Positions 16,949-25,626 of a stretch of 64,000 nucleotides of DNA are shown here, piece after piece. Origin of the DNA: Bacteroidetes bacterium MedPE-SWsnd-G2. Lineage in GTDB: Bacteria > Bacteroidota > Bacteroidia > Flavobacteriales > Flavobacteriaceae. The stretch is taken from NCBI GenBank assembly GCA_001874335.1, contig MPDE01000003.1, positions 62,001 to 126,000 of the forward strand, given 5' to 3'. Below the pieces are notes generated by a model. That model ran no database searches and was not told where the DNA came from. It saw only the letters and a list, made by a program, of their open reading frames with translations. The position numbers were made by a program, and so were the translations under genes. Every line of letters begins with the position of its first letter. Within the stretch, counting starts at the first letter, position 1.

Positions 16949-18109
16949 ATGAGTAAAGAAGTAAAATCAGTAAACTACGGTTTAGAAAAAATATTTGAAG
17001 GTGCGCAAGATTTCTTGCCGCTACTAGGTACGGATTATGTAGAGTTTTATGTTGGTAATGCTAAGCAAGCTGCACATTTTTATAAAACTGCATTCGGTTT
17101 TCAATCTTTTGCATATAAAGGATTAGAAACGGGATCTCGTGATGAAGTAAGTTATGTGTTGAAGCAAGATAAAATCAAATTGGTATTAACGACTCCTTTA
17201 AATAGTAGTTCTCCAATTAACGATCATATTGTGAAGCATGGTGATGGGGTTAAGGTTGTTGCTTTGTGGGTCGAAGACGCGAAAAAAGCCTATGAAGAAA
17301 CCACAAAAAGAGGGGCGAAATCTTATATGGAGCCTGTTGTTGAAAAAGATGAGCATGGCGAAGTTGTAAGAGCAGGAATCTATACTTATGGCGAAACTGT
17401 ACATATGTTTGTAGAGCGCAAAAATTATAACGGTACATTTTTACCTGGCTTCCAGGCATGGGAGTCTGATTATAATCCAACACCGGTTGGGTTGAAATTT
17501 ATTGACCACATGGTAGGAAATGTTGGTTGGGGTGAAATGAACACTTGGGTAAAGTGGTATGAAGATGTTATGGGCTTTGTAAATTTCTTGTCATTTGACG
17601 ATAAACAAATCCATACCGAATATTCTGCACTAATGAGTAAGGTGATGAGCAACGGAAATGGTAGAATTAAGTTTCCTATTAACGAACCTGCAAAGGCGGC
17701 TAAAAGAAGCCAGATTGAAGAGTATTTAGATTTTTACGAAGGTTCAGGAGTGCAACACATTGCTGTAGCTACCGATGATATTATTGAAACTGTAGCTCAG
17801 CTTAAGGCACGTGGAGTAGAATTTTTACCACCACCTCCCCAAGCTTATTACGATGATATTCCGCGAAGATTAGGAGTTCATAAAGACATGATGAAAGAAG
17901 ATATTAAGGAGCTGCAAAAGCTATCTATTTTGGTAGATGCTGATGAAGAAGGTTACTTACTTCAAATTTTCACAAAACCAGTAGAAGATCGGCCAACGTT
18001 GTTTTTTGAAATCATTCAAAGAATGGGAGCTCGTGGATTTGGAGCTGGTAATTTTAAAGCATTGTTTGAGTCAATTGAACGCGAACAAGAGTTAAGAGGT
18101 ACACTTTAA
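16949..18109 (+). CDS. hppD: 4-Hydroxyphenylpyruvate dioxygenase
   Basis: HPPD converts 4-hydroxyphenylpyruvate to homogentisate, the substrate of the adjacent hmgA product. The 386 residues comprise two VOC-fold halves; the C-terminal half has the Fe(II) ligands in LKFIDHMVGNV (His187), in GVQHIAVATDD and in the FFEIIQRMGARGFGAGNF block near the end. The gene is followed by a strong terminator, closing the hmgA-hppD unit. Confidence 0.96.
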   Translation: MSKEVKSVNYGLEKIFEGAQDFLPLLGTDYVEFYVGNAKQAAHFYKTAFGFQSFAYKGLETGSRDEVSYVLKQDKIKLVLTTPLNSSSPINDHIVKHGDGVKVVALWVEDAKKAYEETTKRGAKSYMEPVVEKDEHGEVVRAGIYTYGETVHMFVERKNYNGTFLPGFQAWESDYNPTPVGLKFIDHMVGNVGWGEMNTWVKWYEDVMGFVNFLSFDDKQIHTEYSALMSKVMSNGNGRIKFPINEPAKAAKRSQIEEYLDFYEGSGVQHIAVATDDIIETVAQLKARGVEFLPPPPQAYYDDIPRRLGVHKDMMKEDIKELQKLSILVDADEEGYLLQIFTKPVEDRPTLFFEIIQRMGARGFGAGNFKALFESIEREQELRGTL

Positions 18110-18132
18110 GGCACTTTTAACGTTTATATAAC

Positions 18133-18167
18133 AAAAAACTCCATCCTAATTTTGATGGAGTTTTTTT
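18133..18167 (+). terminator. Intrinsic terminator after hppD
   Basis: AAAAAACTCCATC pairs with GATGGAGTTTTTT around a short AT-rich loop, with a 7-T tract, 24 bases after the stop. Confidence 0.9.
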
Positions 18168-18174
18168 GTTTGAG

Positions 18175-18182
18175 TAATTTTG
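18175..18182 (+). promoter_or_regulatory. Candidate -7 element for the DUF3108 gene
   Basis: TAATTTTG matches TAnnTTTG just after the hppD terminator and 72 bases before the ATG. The upstream spacer falls inside the terminator, so the -33 match is not convincing. Confidence 0.3.
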
Positions 18183-18254
18183 GAACAGTCTTTGTAAATT
18201 ATCTATTACAATAAAACTTGTAATGTAATGTTACAATTACTAAACTGTTTCACT

Positions 18255-19034
18255 ATGAAATACACTTTTCTTATCTTCGCGTTTTTATTGGCATCAGCAT
18301 CAAGTAATGCTCAGGACTCTACGGCCTTTAATGGAGGAGAGTTTTTTAAATTTAGGGTGAGTTATAGTGGATACCTTACAGCTGGAGAAGCTACTTTGGC
18401 AGTTCATGAAACTCAACTTAATGGCAAACCTGTTTTTCACGTAGTGGGAAAAGGGAAATCTACTGGAGCTGTACGTTGGTTTTATAAAATAGACGATTTA
18501 TACGAGAGTTATTTCGATAAGTATTCTGGCTTGCCTTATAAGTTTATCCGAAAAATAGATGAAGGAGGACATACCAAAGATGTTGAAATTGAGTTTGATC
18601 AAGAATCAAATACCGCTCATGTAAATAATAAAAAGCATAAAGTGAAATCTAAAATCCCAACTGAAACAGCAGTTCAGGATATGATTTCTGCCTTTTATTT
18701 TTTGAGAAATAATTATGAAACCGATAGCATTAAAATTGGAGAAGAAGTGTCTTTGAACATGTTCTTTGACGAAGAAAACTATAAGTTTAAACTTAGGTTT
18801 TTAGGTCGAGAGCGTTTAGATACCAAATTTGGTGTGATTGAAACCTTAAAATTTAGACCTCTAGTAATGGCTGGTAGGGTTTTTAAGGAACAAGAAAGTT
18901 TGACACTTTGGGTTAGTGCCGATCAAAACAAAGTACCTTTAAAGATAAAGGCCGATTTAGCTGTTGGTTCTTTAAGGGCCGATTTAAAAGAATTTAAAGG
19001 ATTAAAACATCCTTTTTTAATAGAATTTGACTAA
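18255..19034 (+). CDS. DUF3108 domain-containing exported protein
   Basis: This 259-residue protein has a clear Sec signal peptide (MKYTFLIFAFLLASASSNAQ). The mature part, beginning around GEFFKFRVSYSGYLTAGEATL and including VQDMISAFYFLRN, is characteristic of DUF3108, a periplasmic beta-rich family of unknown function. The ATG at 18255 was preferred over one nine codons upstream because it begins the signal peptide. The tryptophan dioxygenase gene starts seven bases later. Confidence 0.88.
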   Translation: MKYTFLIFAFLLASASSNAQDSTAFNGGEFFKFRVSYSGYLTAGEATLAVHETQLNGKPVFHVVGKGKSTGAVRWFYKIDDLYESYFDKYSGLPYKFIRKIDEGGHTKDVEIEFDQESNTAHVNNKKHKVKSKIPTETAVQDMISAFYFLRNNYETDSIKIGEEVSLNMFFDEENYKFKLRFLGRERLDTKFGVIETLKFRPLVMAGRVFKEQESLTLWVSADQNKVPLKIKADLAVGSLRADLKEFKGLKHPFLIEFD

Positions 19035-19041
19035 AACAAAC

Positions 19042-19974
19042 ATGTCGTTAGAAAAACAATTAGACCCAGTTCTTCAAAACCTTGAAGAAAAATATACTTC
19101 CATTAATCAAGATTTACATACCCACTTAGAAGGTTTACTTCATAGTAAACCAATAACATATTGGGACTATATACAGACTGATGCCTTATTAAATCTACAA
19201 ATTCAGAGAACAACCTTACCTGATGAAATGGTTTTTATTGCTTACCATCAGATTAACGAGTTGATTTTTAAGATGATACTTTGGGAAATTGATCAAGTTG
19301 CTGATAATGCTAACTTAAACGCCGTCTTTTTCGAAAGTAAAATTATGCGAATTAGTAGGTATTTTGATATGCTTACAACCTCGTTTAATATCATGAGAGA
19401 AGGGATGGAGGTTGAACAATATATGAAGTTTAGAAACACTTTAACACCGGCAAGCGGATTTCAAAGTGCACAGTATAGATTTATTGAATTTGCCTCTACA
19501 GAGTTAATTAATTTAATCGATTATAGATTTAGAGCAACAATTGATAGAGACACGCCTTATTCTCATGCCTTTGAGCATTTGTATTGGCAAGCCGCAGGGA
19601 AGGATTATAAAACAGGAGGGAAGTCGACCTTGTTAGTGAATTTTGAAGACCGTTATAGAGAAGAGTTTTTAAGATATATGGAATCTTATAACACTAAAAA
19701 TCTGTGGACTAAATTTAAAAGTTTGCCTAAGGAAGATCAAGAAAATGAAGCTCTTGTAAAAGCCATGAGACATTATGATTACACAGTTAATGTCACTTGG
19801 GTCATGGCACATTATAATGCCGCAAAGCATTATATTGAAAGCGGATCGGAAAAGGTGGAAGCTACAGGCGGTAGTGATTGGAAAAAATATATGCATCCAA
19901 GATATCAGAGACGTATATTTTTCCCTGAATTATGGAGTGAAGATGAGTTAGAGAATTGGGGAAAAAATGTTTAA
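19042..19974 (+). CDS. Tryptophan 2,3-dioxygenase family protein
   Basis: This heme enzyme opens the indole ring of tryptophan to N-formylkynurenine, the first step of the kynurenine route. The 310-residue chain has the family block TTLPDEMVFIAYHQINELIF (57-76), whose HQxxEL matches the substrate-side histidine region of known enzymes, the FRNTLTPASGFQSAQYR segment, a candidate proximal heme histidine in VMAHYNAAKH, and ATGGSDWKKYM near the C-terminus. The ATG at 19042 is preferred over a TTG at 19027. It is somewhat divergent from the best-studied enzymes, so specificity for tryptophan is inferred. With hmgA and hppD it makes this a region of aromatic amino-acid breakdown. Confidence 0.88.
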   Translation: MSLEKQLDPVLQNLEEKYTSINQDLHTHLEGLLHSKPITYWDYIQTDALLNLQIQRTTLPDEMVFIAYHQINELIFKMILWEIDQVADNANLNAVFFESKIMRISRYFDMLTTSFNIMREGMEVEQYMKFRNTLTPASGFQSAQYRFIEFASTELINLIDYRFRATIDRDTPYSHAFEHLYWQAAGKDYKTGGKSTLLVNFEDRYREEFLRYMESYNTKNLWTKFKSLPKEDQENEALVKAMRHYDYTVNVTWVMAHYNAAKHYIESGSEKVEATGGSDWKKYMHPRYQRRIFFPELWSEDELENWGKNV

Positions 19975-19985
19975 TAAGAGAAAAA

Positions 19986-21269
19986 ATGCAATTTAAAAGA
20001 ATACTATTAGTCTTGATGGTGAGTATAGGGTTTTTATCCTGTGATGAAGAGGTCAAGCGAGAAGAACAGGAAACGATTACTAGTATTAAGCCAAAGGAGC
20101 TAAAGGAGTTTGGTTTTAATTTGAATGATTATATAGTGAAGCGCGACACTATAAAAAATGGCGATAGTTTCGGTAAAATTTTAGAGCGAAACCGTATTGG
20201 CTATCCTCAAATTTATAATATAGTTGAGAGCGCAAAAGACTCTTTCGATATTAGAAAATTACAAATTGGTAAGCCTTATACTGTGCTTTGTGCAAAAGAC
20301 TCTTTAGAGTCGGCAAAGGCATTTATTTATCAACCTAATAAAGAAGATTATTACGTTGTGAATTTTCAGGATTCTGTGGTTCATGCTTACAAAAAATCTA
20401 AGCCAATTGTTTATAGAGAAAGAGAGGTTTCAGGAGTTATTGAAAGTAGTATTTCGCAATCATTAGACGAACAAGGTATTGGTGTTGGTTTGGCTTACGA
20501 AATGTCTGATGTATATGCTTGGACTATTGATTTCTTCCGACTTCAAAAAGGAGATCGGTTTAAAGTAATCTATAGTGAGAAATTTATTGATGATACTATT
20601 TATGCGGGGATTCATAAAATTAAAGCAGCTTATTTTGAGCATAATAAAGAGCCGTTTTATGCTTTCGAGTTTAAAACTGATAGTATAAAAGGTATCGTTG
20701 ATTATTTTAATGAAGATGCAAAAAATATGCGTCGTGCATTTTTGAAAGCTCCTGTAGAATATAAAAGAATCTCCTCCCGATTTAATTTAAAACGCCGTAT
20801 AGCTTTGTACGGTAATCGTGTGAGACCTCATAAGGGTACAGATTTTACTGCAGATATTGGTACACCAATTATGGCAACCGCAAATGGAACCGTAATCGAG
20901 TCGGCCAAGCGTGGAGGAAATGGTAATTATGTGAAAATTAAACACAACTCAACTTATACTACTCAATATCTTCATATGAAGAAAAGAAAAGTTAGAAAAG
21001 GCGAGTTTGTAAAGCAAGGTGATATTATTGGCTGGGTAGGAATGACAGGAAACACCTCGGGACCTCATGTGTGCTATCGCTTTTGGAAAAACGGAAGACA
21101 AGTTGATCCTTTTAGACAAAAATTACCTGAAGCCGAACCAATTTCGGACAGCTTAAAAGTAAAATACTTAGAATATATAAAACCACTTAAAATACAATTA
21201 GATACTATCCCCTTTCAAAATGAAGTAACTTTAGAAGATTCAAAATTAATAACTCAAGTAGTAAAGTAA
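19986..21269 (+). CDS. M23 family metallopeptidase lipoprotein
   Basis: A 427-residue lipoprotein with lipobox FLSC (Cys19) followed by DEE. The C-terminal half has a LytM/M23 domain with the zinc ligands in RPHKGTDFTAD (HxxxD) and SGPHVCYRF, and QYLHMKK between them. M23 enzymes cut peptide cross-links of peptidoglycan; the N-terminal half fits the LysM/OapA-like region seen in MepM-type proteins. The start at 19986 begins the signal peptide; an upstream frame opening at 19956 was rejected. The stop overlaps the pgi ATG as TAATG, so the two are translationally coupled although functionally unrelated. Confidence 0.92.
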   Translation: MQFKRILLVLMVSIGFLSCDEEVKREEQETITSIKPKELKEFGFNLNDYIVKRDTIKNGDSFGKILERNRIGYPQIYNIVESAKDSFDIRKLQIGKPYTVLCAKDSLESAKAFIYQPNKEDYYVVNFQDSVVHAYKKSKPIVYREREVSGVIESSISQSLDEQGIGVGLAYEMSDVYAWTIDFFRLQKGDRFKVIYSEKFIDDTIYAGIHKIKAAYFEHNKEPFYAFEFKTDSIKGIVDYFNEDAKNMRRAFLKAPVEYKRISSRFNLKRRIALYGNRVRPHKGTDFTADIGTPIMATANGTVIESAKRGGNGNYVKIKHNSTYTTQYLHMKKRKVRKGEFVKQGDIIGWVGMTGNTSGPHVCYRFWKNGRQVDPFRQKLPEAEPISDSLKVKYLEYIKPLKIQLDTIPFQNEVTLEDSKLITQVVK

Positions 21270-22912
21270 TGGCGTTAAAAGCAATTAATCCAACAGGGAC
21301 AAAGGCGTGGTCTGAATTAAAATCGCATTTTAATTCGGTAGAAAAATTAGAATTGAAAGAATTGTTTAAAACCGATTCAGAAAGAGCTAATAAAATGACC
21401 GTAAAATGGGATGATTTTTATGTAGATTATTCTAAGAATAGAATTACAGATGAAACATTAAAATTGCTCGTCAATTTAGCCGAAGAGGTTGAATTAAAAG
21501 ATGCGATTCAAAAGTATTTTGAAGGAGATGTCATTAATGAAACCGAAAATAGAGCCGTTTTACATACTGCGTTAAGAGCGCCAAAATCTGCTGAGGTATT
21601 TGTAGATGGGAAAAATGTAATTCCAGAAATCTATGAGGTAAAGGATAAAATAAAGGCGTTTTCAGAATCTATTATTTCTGGAGCACATAAAGGCTATACA
21701 GGTAAATCAATCACTCATGTTGTTAATATAGGTATTGGAGGTTCTGATCTTGGTCCAGCTATGGTTGTTGACGCATTACAGTATTATAAAAATCATTTAA
21801 ATACTCAGTTTGTGAGTAATGTAGATGGTGATCATGTAAATGAAGTCATTAAAACTTTAAATCCTGAAACGACTCTTTTTGTAATAGTATCTAAGACGTT
21901 TACAACTCAAGAAACGTTGTCTAATGCCAATACCTTAAGAGATTGGTTTTTAGAATCTGCTCCAAGCGAAGCTGTAGCACAACATTTTGTGGCTGTTTCA
22001 ACTAACATTGAAAAGGTAAAGGAATTTGGAATTTCAGAATCTAATATTTTTCCAATGTGGAATTGGGTTGGAGGACGATTCTCTTTATGGAGCGCAGTTG
22101 GTTTGTCAATAAGTTTGTCTGTAGGGTTTAATAATTTCGATCAATTATTGGCTGGAGCACATAAAATGGATACACATTTTAGAACTGCAGATTTTGACAG
22201 TAATATTCCGGTTATTGGAGCACTTTTAAGCGTGTGGTATAATAATTTCTTTGGATCAGAAAGTGAAGCTGTGATTTCTTATTCTCAATATTTAAATCAG
22301 TTTGCAACGTATTTGCAACAAGGGATAATGGAAAGTAACGGTAAAAGTATAGATCGAAATGGTAATCCCGTAAACTACCAAACAGGTACGATTATTTGGG
22401 GTGAACCAGGAACAAATTCTCAGCATGCATTCTTTCAATTAATTCATCAAGGCACAAAATTAATCCCTGCTGAATTTATTGGTTTTGCAACAGCATTACA
22501 CGGTAATAAAGATCATCAAGATAAATTAATGTCAAACTTCTTTGCGCAGACAGAGGCATTGATGAATGGTAAAACCGAAGCACAAGTTAGAGCAGAGTTT
22601 GAAGCTGCGGGTGTCGATAAGCAAACGGCAGATAGGTTAACACCGTTTAAAGTGTTTGAAGGTAATAAGCCAACAACAACTCTATTTATTGATAAATTAA
22701 CGCCTGAAAGTTTAGGGAAGTTAATAGCAATGTATGAGCATAAAATTTTTGTTCAAGGCATCGTTTGGAACATTTTTAGCTATGACCAATTTGGTGTGGA
22801 GTTAGGAAAACAACTTGCAAATACAATTTTAGGAGAATTTGGTAATCATGCATCCAAAAATAACCATGACAATTCTACTTCAAATTTGTTAAATCACTAC
22901 AAGAAGTTTTAG
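21269..22912 (+). CDS. pgi: Glucose-6-phosphate isomerase
   Basis: PGI interconverts glucose-6-phosphate and fructose-6-phosphate. The 547 residues carry the sugar-phosphate-binding segment NIGIGGSDLGPAMV, the signature GGRFSLWSAVGLSI, the catalytic His region ALHGNKDHQDKLMSNF, and the C-terminal lysine region QFGVELGKQLA. The length and motifs are complete. It is followed by a strong terminator. Confidence 0.97.
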   Translation: MALKAINPTGTKAWSELKSHFNSVEKLELKELFKTDSERANKMTVKWDDFYVDYSKNRITDETLKLLVNLAEEVELKDAIQKYFEGDVINETENRAVLHTALRAPKSAEVFVDGKNVIPEIYEVKDKIKAFSESIISGAHKGYTGKSITHVVNIGIGGSDLGPAMVVDALQYYKNHLNTQFVSNVDGDHVNEVIKTLNPETTLFVIVSKTFTTQETLSNANTLRDWFLESAPSEAVAQHFVAVSTNIEKVKEFGISESNIFPMWNWVGGRFSLWSAVGLSISLSVGFNNFDQLLAGAHKMDTHFRTADFDSNIPVIGALLSVWYNNFFGSESEAVISYSQYLNQFATYLQQGIMESNGKSIDRNGNPVNYQTGTIIWGEPGTNSQHAFFQLIHQGTKLIPAEFIGFATALHGNKDHQDKLMSNFFAQTEALMNGKTEAQVRAEFEAAGVDKQTADRLTPFKVFEGNKPTTTLFIDKLTPESLGKLIAMYEHKIFVQGIVWNIFSYDQFGVELGKQLANTILGEFGNHASKNNHDNSTSNLLNHYKKF

Positions 22913-22941
22913 CAAATTGTTAAAAACTATTTAATAGATAT

Positions 22942-22976
22942 GAAAGCCTCACGAAAATGTGAGGCTTTCTTTTTTT
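22942..22976 (+). terminator. Intrinsic terminator after pgi
   Basis: AAAGCCTCAC (22943-22952) pairs perfectly with GTGAGGCTTT (22959-22968), followed by CTTTTTTT. Confidence 0.9.
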
Positions 22977-23074
22977 AAATTAGGGAACGGTAATGTTAAC
23001 ATTATGATCACATTAAGTCTTAATAATTCCTTAATTTTACCGCGATTTTAACAATTTGTTTTTAAATAACTTTT

Positions 23075-25615
23075 ATGAAAAAAATTATTCATTTTTCGTT
23101 TTTAACTGCGGTCATGTTATTGACTACGGTGGCTTTTTCACAAAGCACAATTACAGGTTCTGTAATAGGGTCTGATACTGGCGGCCCGTTGCCAGGAGCT
23201 AATATTATTGAAAAGGGAACGTCTAACGGAGCAACAACTGATTTTGATGGTAATTTTAGTATTACTACGCAAAGCACATCAGGTGAGTTAGTGATTTCTT
23301 ACATTGGATTTTTAGATCAAGTAATTCAGTTTTCAGGAAATATGGATCTTGGAGCTATTACTTTAGAAACTAGTGAAGTTGGATTACAAGAAGTTCAAAT
23401 TATTGCTTCTGTAGCCGTAGATCGTAAGACACCTGTAGCGGTTTCTACAATTAAAGCTAACGACATCGAATTAAAATTAGGTACACAAGAGTTTCCTGAA
23501 ATTCTTAAATCTACTCCAGGGGTATACGCTACAAAATCTGGTGGTGGTTTTGGAGATGGTCGTATTAACTTAAGAGGGTTTAACTCAGAGAACGTTGCAG
23601 TTATGATTAATGGGGTGCCTGTTAATGATATGGAAAACGGACGTGTCTTCTGGAGTAACTGGGCTGGATTAAGTGATGTTACAAGTACAATGCAAGTTCA
23701 AAGAGGTTTAGGTGCTTCTAAAGTTGCTGTGCCTTCAGTGGGTGGTACCATTAATATCATATCTAAAACTACAGATGTTGAAGCTGGTGGAAATGTTTAC
23801 ACAACTTTAGCAAATGATGGTTATAAGAAATTTGGGTTAACTTACTCTACAGGTTTAAATGAGAAAGGATTTGCTGCAACAGTTTCTGCTTCTAAAACAG
23901 ATGGTGATGGTTATGTAGATGGTACTGAGTTTAATGCAGTATCTTACTTTGTTAACTTGTCAAAAGAAATTAATGATAACCATAAATTATCATTCACAGC
24001 TTTTGGAGCAAAACAACGTCACGGTCAAAGACAAAACAGACATACGATCGCTACTTATAGAGAAAGCGAAAGAGATATTAAATATAACTCTGATTGGGGT
24101 TATAAAAATGGTCAGGTTACTCATATTGAAGATAACTTCTACCACAAACCACAGTTATCACTTAACTGGTACTGGGATATTAATGATAAAACAAGTTTAT
24201 CAACTGCTGCCTATGCGTCTTTCGGGTCCGGAGGTGGAGGAGGAACAGTAGGTTCTGAATCAAGTAAGTTTTTCTCTGATGAGTACAAAGTTGGAAACTT
24301 AGGTCCAGTTGATTTAGATCGTATTGTTGATGAAAATATTGCAAACGGTGCAAATGGGTCTTCTGCAGCTTTAAGAGCTTCAAGAAATGATCATAACTGG
24401 TATGGTATATTATCTACCTTAAAAACTGATTTAAACGATAACTTAGTATTGTTAGCTGGTTTAGATTGGAGAGATTACAAAGGTATTCACTTTAGAGAGG
24501 TTACAGATTTAATGGGAGGTCAGTTTTTGGCAGACGATAATAACGTAAACGATCCTTTAGCGACTGCTCAAGTAGGCGATAAAATTGCTTACCATAATGA
24601 TGGTAAAGTGGGTTGGTTAGGTTTATTTGGTCAATTAGAGTATTCTAAGGACGCCTTATCTGCATTCGTGTCCTTAGCTGCTTCTAATACGTCTTATAAA
24701 AGAATTGATTACTTTAATTACTTAGATACAGATCCTCTACAAGAGACAGATCGTTATAACTTCTTTGGATATAGTGCTAAAGGTGGTGCTAACTACAATA
24801 TTGATGATAACCATAATGTATTCGCTAACCTTGGTTATTTTGAAAAAGCTGCTGGTTTTGATGCTGTTTTCCAAAACTTCAACAACGAGGATATCAATGA
24901 CGATGCAGAGAACCAAAAAATCATGAGTTTTGAGGTTGGTTACGGTTATAGAGCTGAGAAATTTTCTGCTAACGTAAATGTTTACTATACATCTTGGAGA
25001 GATAGAACAGAAACAGAATCTTTCCAACAACCAGGTGGAGAAACTGCATTTGCTAATATTTTAGGAGTAAACGCAATTCACCAAGGTATTGAGATTGACT
25101 TTGTATATCGTGCAACAGATCAGTTAAGATTTACAGGTATGGCTTCTTTCGGAGATTGGAGATGGGAAGATGACGTAAGAGATGTACAGATTTTTGATGA
25201 GGAACAAAACTTAGTTGATACTGTTGATTTATTTATTAAAGATTTACGTGTTGCCGATGCAGCTCAAACAACATTAGCTTTAGGGATGAACTACAAAATT
25301 ACACCTGTAACAACTTTCATCTTTGATTATAACTATTACGATAACATTTATGCAGATTTCGATCCGAGTGATAGAGGTATAGAAGGTGCTCCTGGAGCAT
25401 GGAAAATGCCAAGCTACGGATTATTTGATATGGGGCTAACTCATGGATTTGATTTTGGAAATTTAGATATGACTTTATCAGGTAGAATCAACAACTTATT
25501 TAACACAGATTATATTTCTGATGCTTTAGATGGTGCAGGTTCAACTGCTGATACAGCTTTAGTATGGTACGGGTTCGGAAGAACTTTTAGTGTAGGAGCT
25601 AAACTTAACTTTTAA
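23075..25615 (+). CDS. TonB-dependent receptor with carboxypeptidase-like regulatory domain
   Basis: The 846-residue outer-membrane protein has a Sec signal peptide (cleavage near AFSQS), a CarboxypepD_reg-like beta-sandwich (about 24-105, ITGSVIGSDTGGPLPGANII), a plug (about 115-230, with the INLRGFNSENVAVMINGVPVND segment and VQRGLGASKVAVPSVGGTINII) and a long beta-barrel ending in GRTFSVGAKLNF with a C-terminal Phe. It takes a ligand across the outer membrane using TonB. It is shorter than SusC (about 1000 residues), and its partner 11 bases downstream is not a SusD. The ligand is unknown. Nothing suggests sugar use beyond the accident of pgi upstream. Confidence 0.93.
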   Translation: MKKIIHFSFLTAVMLLTTVAFSQSTITGSVIGSDTGGPLPGANIIEKGTSNGATTDFDGNFSITTQSTSGELVISYIGFLDQVIQFSGNMDLGAITLETSEVGLQEVQIIASVAVDRKTPVAVSTIKANDIELKLGTQEFPEILKSTPGVYATKSGGGFGDGRINLRGFNSENVAVMINGVPVNDMENGRVFWSNWAGLSDVTSTMQVQRGLGASKVAVPSVGGTINIISKTTDVEAGGNVYTTLANDGYKKFGLTYSTGLNEKGFAATVSASKTDGDGYVDGTEFNAVSYFVNLSKEINDNHKLSFTAFGAKQRHGQRQNRHTIATYRESERDIKYNSDWGYKNGQVTHIEDNFYHKPQLSLNWYWDINDKTSLSTAAYASFGSGGGGGTVGSESSKFFSDEYKVGNLGPVDLDRIVDENIANGANGSSAALRASRNDHNWYGILSTLKTDLNDNLVLLAGLDWRDYKGIHFREVTDLMGGQFLADDNNVNDPLATAQVGDKIAYHNDGKVGWLGLFGQLEYSKDALSAFVSLAASNTSYKRIDYFNYLDTDPLQETDRYNFFGYSAKGGANYNIDDNHNVFANLGYFEKAAGFDAVFQNFNNEDINDDAENQKIMSFEVGYGYRAEKFSANVNVYYTSWRDRTETESFQQPGGETAFANILGVNAIHQGIEIDFVYRATDQLRFTGMASFGDWRWEDDVRDVQIFDEEQNLVDTVDLFIKDLRVADAAQTTLALGMNYKITPVTTFIFDYNYYDNIYADFDPSDRGIEGAPGAWKMPSYGLFDMGLTHGFDFGNLDMTLSGRINNLFNTDYISDALDGAGSTADTALVWYGFGRTFSVGAKLNF

Positions 25616-25626
25616 AAAATTGCAAC

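Noticed and set aside
24180-25030. Minus-strand reading frames of 67-97 codons inside the TonB-dependent receptor gene
   Set aside because: They overlap a long gene with clear domains and have skewed composition (Leu/His/Gln rich) expected of opposite-strand frames.
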